The notes under the pieces are model-generated. The model was given only the letters and a program-made list of their open reading frames with translations, was not told the origin of the DNA and ran no database searches. A program made the position numbers and the translations under genes. 62,670 bases of DNA, taken from contig JAQCHZ010000016.1 in the NCBI GenBank assembly GCA_027618835.1, positions 1 to 62,670 on the forward strand, read 5' to 3'. Below are positions 8,566 through 16,526 of this stretch, piece by piece. Source of the DNA: Chloroflexota bacterium. Lineage in GTDB: Bacteria; Chloroflexota; Dehalococcoidia; Lucifugimonadales; Lucifugimonadaceae. Numbering within the stretch: position 1 is the first letter of the stretch; the number at the start of each line of letters is the position of its first letter.

Positions 8566-9369
8566 TCAGGATGATAGCGAGTTAAGCAACATTGGTAGCG
8601 CTTCTCCCGCGGTCGAGCGCAAAGATACCTGACAAATCGACGTAAGTTTCGTTTCAGTGGGGTTGATCTCAATAATAGTTGCGCCAGATGCCTCAGCGAT
8701 CCAGAGCAGCCCGCTGGCAGGTCTAACGGTGGCCGAGGTGCCAATTGCCAGCACACAGTCGGCTTTGTCGATTTCCGCTCTAGCAGCGACCATCACGTCG
8801 TCGGGTATCGGTTCGCCGAACATCACGGTGTCGAATTTGACGAGCCCATCGCACTTTTTGCACGGGTCGGGTGCGTACAGCGGCACGAAATCGTTTAGCG
8901 ATACTCGATCTCCGCATTCTATACAGCGGAGTTTTGTTCGATTGCCGTGTATTTCGATGAGATTTTCGAAGCCGGCTTTTTCGTCGAGCGCATCGATATT
9001 TTGAGTTACCAACGCTTGTATCGAGCCGGTTTTCTCAAGTTCTGCGAGAGCGTAGTGACCGGCGTGCGGCTCAGCGTTCGATAGCGCATCACGTAGCTCG
9101 ATTATGTGTGCGTCGATCTTTTCGTTCGTTCGACGATTCCACCAGCTAGTGGGGTCTTTTTTGAACTGCAAATACCCGTCCATTCGCGGAGTGCCGTATT
9201 TAGTCCAGAGACCATCGGCTCCACGGAACGGCGGTATTCCGCTTTCGACCGACATGCCGGCTCCGGTCATTCCAACGACGTAGCTCGACTCCCTGACTAT
9301 CTCGGCAATTTGTTCGATGCCGTCCTTCAGTTTGGAATTTGGTGAATCGCTTGCTTGGTTGTTAGTCAT
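8566..9369 (-). CDS. cobB: NAD-dependent protein deacylase (sirtuin)
   Basis: Removes acyl groups from protein lysines using NAD, giving nicotinamide and O-acyl-ADP-ribose. The NAD-binding GAGMSVESGIPPFRG starts at 36, QNID is at 123-126 and the catalytic His141 lies in EIHGN. A zinc site is formed by Cys149, Cys152, Cys170 and Cys173. At 267 residues it is a standard bacterial class III/U type sirtuin; I do not see the Tyr/Arg pair of succinyl-specific forms in the usual place. The start ATG overlaps the end of recF by 8 bases, so it is expressed with recF. Confidence 0.93.
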   Translation of the reverse strand: MTNNQASDSPNSKLKDGIEQIAEIVRESSYVVGMTGAGMSVESGIPPFRGADGLWTKYGTPRMDGYLQFKKDPTSWWNRRTNEKIDAHIIELRDALSNAEPHAGHYALAELEKTGSIQALVTQNIDALDEKAGFENLIEIHGNRTKLRCIECGDRVSLNDFVPLYAPDPCKKCDGLVKFDTVMFGEPIPDDVMVAARAEIDKADCVLAIGTSATVRPASGLLWIAEASGATIIEINPTETKLTSICQVSLRSTAGEALPMLLNSLSS

Positions 9370-10561
9370 TCGAAAGAGGGTTAGCGATGGCGTCTTGCGT
9401 GACTCGACCGTTCATGACGGTGTAAATATCGGCAGTTTCGAGATATTCCTGCGGAACGATGCCCGGTTCGGTCGATGTGAGTAAGACTTGCTCATGCTTG
9501 GTTGCAGCTTCGAGCACCAATAACCGTCTTTCGGGGTCAAGCTCAGAAAGAATATCGTCGAGAGCGAGGACGGGCGTTCGACCTGTCGAGCGAGTCACGA
9601 ATATTGCTTCAGCCAGCTTTAGAGACAGAGCTATAGTTCGAGATTGCCCACGTGAAGCAAGGTTCTGGGCAGGTTTGTCGTTCAGGCGAATTTCGAGATC
9701 GTCTCTATGTGGTCCCATAACCGTTACCCCTTGCGCAATTTCGCGTCGACGTAATCCGGGTAAGGCTTTCTTCATCTCTTGCTCGATCATTGCAGCGGTC
9801 ATGGCACTAACGTCTGGCCGGTCGTCGGAGGATGCCGTGATTCGGGGGCGATATTCAAGTTCGAGCTTATCACCGTTGGTTAGATCGCTGTGGGCAGGAA
9901 CTGCGTGCTCGTTGAGTCCGTCAATAGATCGCCTGCGGGAATCGGTGACTCGTGCGCCTTCGTACGCCAGACGATCGTCCCAAAACGTTAGTTCATCAGG
10001 CTCAGAGAGGCCTTCACGAACTCTGCGTAAGAGCTGGTTGCGCTGGGTAACTACTTGACCATATCGCTGGAGCGATTTCAGATAGGCGGGGTCGGATTGC
10101 GAAATGAGAATGTCGAGGTATCGACGACGTCGACCTGGCGATCCGTGAATTATTTCGAGATCGTCAGCCTCAAAAAACACAATATTCAAATTGCCAACGA
10201 AATCGATTGCCGAACGTTTGATTCCGTTGACGCGAAGTCCCTTACGGAAGCCAACGTTGCCGTTTGCGGTTGCTGCGGCAGTTACATCGACATCGATTTG
10301 CGCTTGTATAGTCGTGTCGCCCTGCCGACCTACTCCTAGCACCTGCATATGTCCGCCGGTCTCACTAAGCGACCAATTGACGAGCTCTCGTTCGTGCGAA
10401 GATCGGGACGATTTGGCGATCGCCAGCATGTACGCAGCTTCCAGCAGGTTGCTTTTGCCGTGGCCGTTTTGACCCTGGAACAACGTTAGTCCGGGTCGCA
10501 ACTCTAGCTCGGTATTTGTGTGGTTTCTAAAACCCGTTAGCGATAGCCGAGATAGGTAGAT
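9362..10561 (-). CDS. recF: DNA replication and repair protein RecF, probable AUC start
   Basis: RecF binds gapped DNA with RecO/RecR and loads RecA. Conserved parts are Walker A GQNGHGKSN (30-38), the signature SRGQSRTIALSLKLAEA, and Walker B ALDDILSELDPERR. The first ATG/GTG/TTG in frame is TTG at 10501, but this would cut off the first beta strand. The 20 codons before it read YLSRLSLTGFRNHTNTELE after an ATC (10561-10559), exactly where RecF proteins start MYLTxLxLxNFRNY. With ATC as codon 1, the Walker A glycine falls at residue 30, as in E. coli RecF. An AAAGGG lies 7 bases before the ATC; an in-frame stop lies 7 codons before it. See findings. Confidence 0.9.
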   Translation of the reverse strand: MYLSRLSLTGFRNHTNTELELRPGLTLFQGQNGHGKSNLLEAAYMLAIAKSSRSSHERELVNWSLSETGGHMQVLGVGRQGDTTIQAQIDVDVTAAATANGNVGFRKGLRVNGIKRSAIDFVGNLNIVFFEADDLEIIHGSPGRRRRYLDILISQSDPAYLKSLQRYGQVVTQRNQLLRRVREGLSEPDELTFWDDRLAYEGARVTDSRRRSIDGLNEHAVPAHSDLTNGDKLELEYRPRITASSDDRPDVSAMTAAMIEQEMKKALPGLRRREIAQGVTVMGPHRDDLEIRLNDKPAQNLASRGQSRTIALSLKLAEAIFVTRSTGRTPVLALDDILSELDPERRLLVLEAATKHEQVLLTSTEPGIVPQEYLETADIYTVMNGRVTQDAIANPLSND

Positions 10562-10747
10562 CGGAGTGCCCTTTACTTTTTAGCTAAATGACCGTGCTTG
10601 GAACGTGCAGATGAGATTCTAGTTCAATGACGCAGAATTTTAGCATCGTGTTGTATCCGAAAGACCAATACGTGGCATCTCACGTATTACTGCGTACGGC
10701 TAGAATGTTTTGAGTTAACTGGTTATAAGACATTCTGGTGGTGTTAA

Positions 10748-11263
10748 TTGGATCTGAAATCGCTGATTCGTGATGTTCATGACTATCCTTCCGCGGGAAT
10801 ACTTTTTCGCGATCTGACGCCCGTAATGGCCGATCCACCGGCGATGCAATACATCACCAAGGTGCTGTCTGACCATTTGCGGTCGTTGAATGTCGAAGCG
10901 CTAGCTGCAATAGATTCGCGCGGATTCATTTTCGGTGCTCCCGTCGCAGCAGTCCTAGATATTCCATTCTTGCCGATTCGCAAGGCTGGAAAACTTCCGC
11001 CTCCTGTTGTCGGTGTTGATTATTCGCTTGAATACGGATCAGCTCGATTGGAAATGACGACTACTGCGGTCGAAAAAGGACAACGAGTGGCTGTCGTAGA
11101 TGACCTGCTCGCCACCGGCGGCTCAGCCGGAGCTGGGGTGAAGGTAGTAACGGAACTAGGTGCTGAAGTCGTTTCGATAGCGTTTCTTGTCGAACTCGAG
11201 TTCTTAAACGGCCGATCTGTACTGCCAAACGATGTCGATGTGTTCAGCATGGTGAAGTACTAG
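10748..11263 (+). CDS. apt: Adenine phosphoribosyltransferase
   Basis: Salvages adenine: adenine plus PRPP to AMP and pyrophosphate, in the cytosol. The 171-residue protein starts MDLKSLIRDVHDYPSAGILF, the usual APT N-terminus, from a TTG codon. AIDSRGFIFGAPVA and LPIRKAGKLPPPVV are typical, and the PRPP loop is VAVVDDLLATGGSAG. GYxLEYG-type motif is seen as YSLEYGSARLEM. The next gene, a HAD hydrolase, starts three bases after the stop, so the two form an operon. Confidence 0.95.
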   Translation: MDLKSLIRDVHDYPSAGILFRDLTPVMADPPAMQYITKVLSDHLRSLNVEALAAIDSRGFIFGAPVAAVLDIPFLPIRKAGKLPPPVVGVDYSLEYGSARLEMTTTAVEKGQRVAVVDDLLATGGSAGAGVKVVTELGAEVVSIAFLVELEFLNGRSVLPNDVDVFSMVKY

Positions 11264-11265
11264 GT

Positions 11266-12051
11266 TTGAGCGCTTCAACAAGTTCAAAAAACACCGCTGT
11301 TACGTTCGATTTGTGGCAGACATTGGTGTTTGAAGCGGATGGCAACTCAACTTCGATGGTACGCCGAGAATCTCGATCTGAACTGATGGTTCAACGGCTG
11401 TCGCAACTGGGTGTGGAGCTCGAGCTTTCGGTAGCAATAGAGACTTTCAACGTCCTCTCCAATGAAATTACTGCCGGTCACGACCACGGTAACGATGCCC
11501 CGTATGAAGACTGGATAAAGATTCTGGTCGATAAGTTGGCACCAGGTTTAGCAGCTCAAATCGGCTCTGGAGAAATCGCAAATATTGGCAAGCTGGTCGA
11601 CCAGACATTCCTCGACACACCTCCTAAATTGCTCGAAGGAACGAAAGAACTGTTGGGTGAACTCAAAAATCGTGGTTTGAAGATCGGTCTGATCTCAAAT
11701 ACCGGTCTTACCAGTCCGCAAACTTACGAAACGTGGTTCGCTCAACGGGGAATTCTCAAAGGGTTTGATTTTCTTGCGTTCTCGAACGGACAATCAGTTG
11801 CTAAGCCACAGCCAGCGATATTCGAGGTCACCCTTGCCAACTTGGGGGTAAAGGCGAAACGATCGATTCACGTTGGCGACAACATGCACACCGATGTTGC
11901 GGGAGCTGCCGCAGTCGGCATGTCGACGGTTTGGGTGCGGGGCGGAACGAATTCTCCAGTGGAGACCAACATCGAGCCGAACTACTCGGTCGATTCCGTT
12001 ATCGAGCTACCTGAGATTGTCGACGAATGGCTAGCGTCGTTGGATAGCTGA
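11266..12051 (+). CDS. HAD superfamily hydrolase with altered motif I
   Basis: A 261-residue haloacid-dehalogenase-like protein. The nucleophile is Asp15 in TFDLWQTLV, motif II is LISNTG, motif III Lys lies in KPQPAIFE, and motif IV is VGDNMHTDVAGA. In motif I the second acid of the usual DxD is replaced by Trp17. This is seen in a subgroup (FDLWGTL type) and argues against a standard phosphatase mechanism with Asp as acid/base; the substrate is unknown. A helical cap of about 90 residues follows motif I. It starts with TTG three bases after apt, so a role in nucleotide metabolism is possible but unproven. Confidence 0.85.
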   Translation: MSASTSSKNTAVTFDLWQTLVFEADGNSTSMVRRESRSELMVQRLSQLGVELELSVAIETFNVLSNEITAGHDHGNDAPYEDWIKILVDKLAPGLAAQIGSGEIANIGKLVDQTFLDTPPKLLEGTKELLGELKNRGLKIGLISNTGLTSPQTYETWFAQRGILKGFDFLAFSNGQSVAKPQPAIFEVTLANLGVKAKRSIHVGDNMHTDVAGAAAVGMSTVWVRGGTNSPVETNIEPNYSVDSVIELPEIVDEWLASLDS

Positions 12052-12054
12052 CCG

Positions 12055-12816
12055 CTAGCTGAGTCGTTTACGAGCGATTCTCGCAGCGAACGCAATCAGT
12101 CCAAAATCAACGACTGTTAGGAAGCCGATAAATAGCGTTGCTTCGAAGAAGAAATGCTGCGGGAACATGATGATCAGATAGTCGTTGTACGGATCGAGCA
12201 GCCACAGGTCGTTCGCAAAACTCAAGAAGTGGAACTGCGTGAACAGCCAACCGAAATCGATGACAGCCGTTCCTCCAAAGATGACTAGGAACGCCCCCGT
12301 GCCAATCGCAGACCACTTGAGCGATCGTAACAACAGCGGAAACACATCTTGTTTCAGCGCGATTAGTCCGACCGCAAGCAGAAACAGAAGCACGACTCCC
12401 GACCAATTTGCGATGGCGAATACACTTTGCATCAAAGCTTTCACATCGACCATGTGGAGTATTTCGCGCTCTTTGTAAAGCGAGACATCTGCCCCGGCGT
12501 ACTCGACCTGTAAATCAAGGAATTCTTCGCCGTTGTTGAAGTATTCCTTGATCTGGTCGGCACCACGGTTCAGCTGATCCGCGGGCAATCCGGTCCTATT
12601 GGGAATATCGTTTCGCCACCATCCGTAGTCATATAGCCACTCGCTGTTCGTGATGTAGCTCGTATTGAACAAAATCAAGAAAAGCGGAAGAACGATCGCA
12701 AAAAGAGCGGCTCCGACAAGCGGAATTTTGTGTTTTCCTGGTTTGTGAGAACCTGAGCGTCGTTGGTCGGCATTTGGCTTCGATTTGGATGGCATCACGG
12801 TTAGGATACGTGGCAT
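12055..12816 (-). CDS. DUF1461 / TIGR01906 family integral membrane protein
   Basis: A 253-residue membrane protein with a basic N-terminus, a first membrane segment at about 33-50 (LVGAALFAIVLPLFLILF), a long external loop, and three more segments (ANWSGVVLLFLLAVGLIAL, IGTGAFLVIFGGTAVIDFG, FFFEATLFIGFLTVVDFGLI). The loop contains the family hallmark REILHMVDVK. Function is unknown; the family is found in Chloroflexota and Firmicutes. ATG at 12816 is the first start; ATG at 12795 is an alternative. It is divergent from mazG with almost no spacer and convergent with the HAD gene. Confidence 0.85.
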   Translation of the reverse strand: MPRILTVMPSKSKPNADQRRSGSHKPGKHKIPLVGAALFAIVLPLFLILFNTSYITNSEWLYDYGWWRNDIPNRTGLPADQLNRGADQIKEYFNNGEEFLDLQVEYAGADVSLYKEREILHMVDVKALMQSVFAIANWSGVVLLFLLAVGLIALKQDVFPLLLRSLKWSAIGTGAFLVIFGGTAVIDFGWLFTQFHFLSFANDLWLLDPYNDYLIIMFPQHFFFEATLFIGFLTVVDFGLIAFAARIARKRLS

Positions 12817-12819
12817 CTA

Positions 12820-13635
12820 TTGAAATGGCGTGTCAGCGGGATGCGCAACGCACGAAATACGGAGAATCCTTTGAGTTCACCTAGCGAACAAGCGAAAGCG
12901 GCGGGAGAGGCGTTTGCCGAGCTGACGGCGACTGTCGAGTTGTTGAGGAACCCGGGAGGATGTCCTTGGGACGCCGAGCAGACGCACGTTTCTCTTCGAC
13001 CGAACTTGCTAGAAGAGACATACGAGACGCTCGAGGCTATCGATTCTGGCGATCCAAAAAATCTTGAAGAGGAATTGGGCGACATCATTATTCAGATCTT
13101 GTTTCACGCCGATATCGCTCGCCGGGAAGACAACTTCGATGCGGCTTCGGTGTGTGAGGTGATTCGGAACAAGATGATCGCAAGGCACCCGCATGTGTTT
13201 GGCGAAGAAGAGCCTGCGAAGGATTCGGAGCAGGTCGTCGATCGTTGGGAGGCTTTGAAACGGGCTGAGTCGGGCGGAAAGCGCTCGATAGTCGCTTCGT
13301 TACCATCAGCGATGCCAGCGTTGGCTTATTCATCTTCAGTGCAACGTCGTGTGATGCGTGCGGGATTGCCTTGGCCAGAGAAGCACGCAATGCCACTGGC
13401 TTTTGGGTCGATTGAGGGTGAATCTCTCGAAGATGGCGAAGAGCGTGCGGGTGAGTATCTGATGTCGGTTGCTAGACAAGTGCATGCAGCTGGAATCGAC
13501 GCTGAAACAGCTTTGCGTAAGGCGACGGTGAACTTGCGTGACCATGTTTTGCGCGCCGAGGAGTTGGCTGGTGACGAAGTATTAGCCGAGATGCCCGATA
13601 TTCAACGAGCAAGAATTTGGGACAAGGCCGAGTAG
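12820..13635 (+). CDS. mazG: Nucleoside triphosphate pyrophosphohydrolase MazG
   Basis: Hydrolyses (d)NTPs, including damaged ones, to the monophosphate and pyrophosphate. The first MazG domain shows LLRNPGGCPWDAEQTHVSLR and the metal-binding EExxE-D array LLEETYETLEAID with LEEELGDIIIQILFHA. After MIARHPHVFGEE a second, partly degenerate MazG-like half follows (LPWPEKHAM, LRKATVNLRDHVLRAEE). The length of 271 is typical. The start is uncertain: TTG 12820 lies four bases from the divergent DUF1461 start; ATG 12841 or TTG 12871 (MSSPSEQAKAAG) would leave room for a promoter and I think 12871 likely. Confidence 0.9.
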   Translation: MKWRVSGMRNARNTENPLSSPSEQAKAAGEAFAELTATVELLRNPGGCPWDAEQTHVSLRPNLLEETYETLEAIDSGDPKNLEEELGDIIIQILFHADIARREDNFDAASVCEVIRNKMIARHPHVFGEEEPAKDSEQVVDRWEALKRAESGGKRSIVASLPSAMPALAYSSSVQRRVMRAGLPWPEKHAMPLAFGSIEGESLEDGEERAGEYLMSVARQVHAAGIDAETALRKATVNLRDHVLRAEELAGDEVLAEMPDIQRARIWDKAE

Positions 13636-13660
13636 TCTTACTTAGCAATCAATCACGTGT

Positions 13661-13856
13661 CCCGAGCGGCAGCCGAGGGATCTGGAGCTGTGGGGTTATG
13701 TGGCATGTTTGGGCGATAGTGGCTAGATCGTGCGATCTGTCGTCCTTCGCGTGCATCAGGATGACACTTTGGTTGTCGCCTTTAGAACGTGGTGCCTACC
13801 TCGCAAGTTTTCGCCGCACCTCCCCGGGTCCCTCCGCTTTGGTCGGGACGCGGTGT
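13661..13856. repeat. Dispersed intergenic repeat block, copy 2
   Basis: Fills the spacer between mazG and selD. It contains CGAGCGGCAGCCGAGGGATC (13663-13682), related to 545-556 and, inverted, to 44263-44283; then AGGATGACACTTTGGTTGTC (13757-13776), like 611-640; then 13826-13852, identical in all 27 bases to 680-706. The order of the pieces is the same as at 541-706, so the whole unit is repeated with drift. The ORF crossing it (13617-13907) looks spurious. Confidence 0.75.
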
Positions 13857-13859
13857 GGG

Positions 13860-14915
13860 CTACTTCTCGATCGTGACAGTGCCAACTTGCCCATTGTTGT
13901 CGATTAGTCCTATCACCTCACTGTAAAGTGTTTGGTTGGCAACTAAACTCTTTATAAGGGCTTCAGATCGTTCTTCTGGAACTGAAATCAGCATGCCGCC
14001 TGATGTTTGGGCATCGGCCAAAACCATGAACTCGAACTCGGTAATTCCCTCGCCATAGACGACTCTACTTTCGAGAGATTCCATGTTCCGGCGAGTCCCG
14101 CCTGAGGTGGACCCGGCATGTGCCAGATCAAGCGCTCCCGGCAAGAACGGAATCGCCGACCAGTTAACCGTGGCCGAAGTGCCACTTGCTTTCATCATTT
14201 GAGCTAAATGACCCAGCAGACCGAATCCGGTCACATCAGTCGCAGCGTTCACTCCGACTTCTTGCATAGCCACGGCTGCGCCCTTATTTAAAGTCGCCAT
14301 CGACTTCACGGCGGCTGCGATCGATTCGTCGGGGGCAGTACCAAATTTTCCAGCAGTCGTTATAAACCCTGAACCGATTGCTTTAGTAAGAATCAAAACA
14401 TCGCCCGGTTGAGCGTTTGCGTTCGTGATCTGTTCGCCAGGGGTGACAATACCGACTGCTGCGAGACCATATTTAGGCTCTTTGTCGTCGACGGTGTGAC
14501 CGCCAATGATCAAAATCCCTGCTTCTTGAGCTTTTGCCTGTCCGCCTTCGAGAATCTTGGCGATTACATCTGGGCCGAGATCACGAGGGAACGCTGCAAT
14601 GTTCAACGCTGTGATCGGAGTACCGCCAACTGCGTAAATATCGCTTAAAGCGTTTGCGGCAGCGATTTGGCCGTAGTCGAACGGATCGTCGACGATAGGC
14701 GCGAAGAAGTCATTTGTGAGTACGAGGGCGACGCGATCGTCTATCCGGTAGATAGCAGCGTCATCTCCGGTTTCGGTTCCAACCAGCACGTTCGGATCAG
14801 TGATGGTCGGTGTTGGCAGCTTGCCCAAAACCTGGGCAAGTTCACTCGCACTGAGCTTTCCAGCTCAACCGGCGCAGGTTGCCAGTTCGGTTAGTCGTAC
14901 AGTCTTTTCACTCAT
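13860..14915 (-). CDS. selD: Selenide, water dikinase SelD, selenocysteine-containing
   Basis: Makes selenophosphate, the selenium donor for Sec-tRNA and selenouridine, from selenide and ATP. Read from ATG 14915, the protein is 351 residues with an in-frame TGA at codon 17 (14867-14865): VRLTELATCAG-U-AGKL. Position 17 is the catalytic Cys/Sec of SelD and Lys20 the catalytic lysine, as in E. coli, so the TGA is Sec and not a stop. Downstream motifs match SelD: LTNDFFAPIVDDPFDYG, AANALSDIYAVGGTP, IIGGHTVDDKEPKYG, ATDVTGFGLLGHL and the C-terminal ADAQTSGGMLISV. The cell must therefore carry SelA, SelB and tRNA-Sec elsewhere. Automatic calling would start at TTG 14828 and lose the active site. 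Confidence 0.96.
14820..14840 (-). promoter_or_regulatory. SECIS-like hairpin in selD
   Basis: On the minus strand, 24 bases after the UGA, CTTGCCCA and TGGGCAAG form a perfect 8-bp stem with the loop GGTTT. A guanine in the first two loop bases and a UGA-to-loop distance of about 32 bases fit the known rules for bacterial SECIS elements bound by SelB. A second small stem TGAGCT/AGCTCA with a GGAA loop includes the UGA itself and might compete. Confidence 0.65.
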
Positions 14916-15200
14916 AGTTATTGAATCGTGCCATACCAGAGTGAATAAATACACACCAACAAGATGCTGATGTTGCACATCTTGTGGCAGTATCTAGTTA
15001 GTTAGATTGTTCTTAGTCGATCTATAGTTCATTCATTACCAAAGTGAACCTGCCAATTCAAATTGACGGCGGTATTCGAGAGAACGACAATTGAGTTCTT
15101 GAATTTCAATCGCACCCACGGGCTTACGCTTCGCGGCTGCCTCGTTTAGCATCTCCTCATCCGGCCGCAATCAGCGAGCAGGGCAGATCAGAAAACCGTA

Positions 15201-16526
15201 ATGTCCAGAATCCCAGAATCCGAAATACTTCCGATAACAGCCGACCTTAGCGACGAAGGTCGATTGGCGATCGGCGGTTGCGATGTTCGTGATCTTGTTG
15301 AGAAGTACGGCAGCCCGCTGTACATCTACGACGAGGCGACGCTTCGTGATGTTTGCCGAGATTTTGTCGGAAGCTTCACTGCCGAGTATCCGAACACGCA
15401 CATCGAATATTCTTCAAAAGCCTTCGCCAACCCTGCGGTTTCGAAAATCATCGAAGAAGAAGGTCTCGACATGGACGTCGTGACCGGGGGCGAACTCGCC
15501 GTTGCGATTGCTGCCGACTTCCCTGCCGAGCGCATGAACTTTCATGGCAACAACAAGGGTCGTGAAGAGCTCGCAGAAGCGCTTCGTTACGGCATTGGAC
15601 TGATCACGCTCGACTCGTTCGCTGAGATAGAACTGCTGAACGAAGTCGCCGGTGAACTTGGCGTGAAGCAGCAGGTAATGCTTCGACTTTCTCCGAGCAT
15701 CGATCCGCACACTCACATGCTCACTTCGACCGGAATTCTAGATTCGAAGTTCGGGTTCTCGATTGAGACCGGGGATGCTGAAGTAGCAGTGAAACAGGCG
15801 TTAGAACAAGACAATCTTGATGTTGTTGGCGTTCACTTTCATCTAGGATCTCCGATTTTCGAACTGGAGCCGTATTCAGAGGCGATCGACTACGTGTTGA
15901 AGTTCTCTGCTGATATGCGTGACAAATACGGACTCGAGCTGAAGAGGTTTAGCCCGGGTGGCGGATTTGCCATTGGATATGTATCGGACAAGCTTCCTCC
16001 GGCAATCAGCGATTACGCAAAAGAGATCGCAGTAGCCATCCGAAAAGGATGCGATACGTACGGACTCGACGAGCCGATAGTTTCGGTCGAGCCCGGCCGT
16101 GCGATCGTAGGTCGTGCCGGTGTTGCTGTGTACACAGTCGGTGGAATAAAGACCATTCCGAACGTTCGGACGTATGTGAGCGTTGACGGCGGAATGGGCG
16201 ACAACATTCGTCCTGCGCTGTACGACTCTGAGTACGCAGTCGTACCGGTGGATCGTCCAACAGCCACTCGAAACCAGACCGTCACGGTCGCAGGGAAATT
16301 CTGCGAATCTGGCGATGTTCTGGCTCGGGACGTTGATCTTCCAGAGGTCGAAACTGGTGAATTGTTGGCTCTCCCGGCTTCCGGTGCTTACTGCCTGATG
16401 ATGGCGAGCAATTACAACATGCAGACTCGCCCGGCGGTCGTGATGGTGAATGATGGCGAAGCCCGACTAATCCGCCGACGTGAAACCTACGCGGACCTAC
16501 TGGCATCGAGCCTCGATCTTGACTGA
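15201..16526 (+). CDS. lysA: Diaminopimelate decarboxylase
   Basis: Last step of lysine synthesis: meso-diaminopimelate to L-lysine and CO2. A 441-residue fold III PLP enzyme. The PLP lysine is Lys73 in YSSKAFANP; HFHLGSP, FSPGGGFAIGY, EPGRAIVG and CESGD are the other active-site motifs (the last supplies Cys and Glu for substrate binding). ATG 15201 gives the standard N-terminal extension. The spacer before it (14916-15200) shows only an 8-bp hairpin, ACAAGATG/CATCTTGT (14959-14985), and no known lysine riboswitch. holB begins inside the last codons. Confidence 0.95.
   Translation: MSRIPESEILPITADLSDEGRLAIGGCDVRDLVEKYGSPLYIYDEATLRDVCRDFVGSFTAEYPNTHIEYSSKAFANPAVSKIIEEEGLDMDVVTGGELAVAIAADFPAERMNFHGNNKGREELAEALRYGIGLITLDSFAEIELLNEVAGELGVKQQVMLRLSPSIDPHTHMLTSTGILDSKFGFSIETGDAEVAVKQALEQDNLDVVGVHFHLGSPIFELEPYSEAIDYVLKFSADMRDKYGLELKRFSPGGGFAIGYVSDKLPPAISDYAKEIAVAIRKGCDTYGLDEPIVSVEPGRAIVGRAGVAVYTVGGIKTIPNVRTYVSVDGGMGDNIRPALYDSEYAVVPVDRPTATRNQTVTVAGKFCESGDVLARDVDLPEVETGELLALPASGAYCLMMASNYNMQTRPAVVMVNDGEARLIRRRETYADLLASSLDLD

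Noticed and set aside
13617..13907. 96-codon plus-strand ORF between mazG and selD
   Set aside because: It is made almost wholly of dispersed repeat sequence that also occurs, out of frame, elsewhere in the window.
14828..14915. selD as a pseudogene or as a gene starting at TTG 14828
   Set aside because: The sequence before 14828 encodes the conserved catalytic N-terminus with a single TGA at the Sec position; a pseudogene would not keep that register and hairpin.
14959..14985. 8-bp hairpin upstream of selD and lysA as a riboswitch
   Set aside because: An isolated hairpin with an 11-base loop; no lysine riboswitch core or other known aptamer sequence surrounds it.
14916..15200. tRNA-Sec gene next to selD
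   Set aside because: No cloverleaf with a TCA anticodon and long variable arm could be folded in the spacer, and no T-loop consensus is present.
16480..16518. holB start at 16480
   Set aside because: This would place 13 unconserved residues inside lysA; TTG 16519 overlapping the lysA stop fits the family N-terminus.
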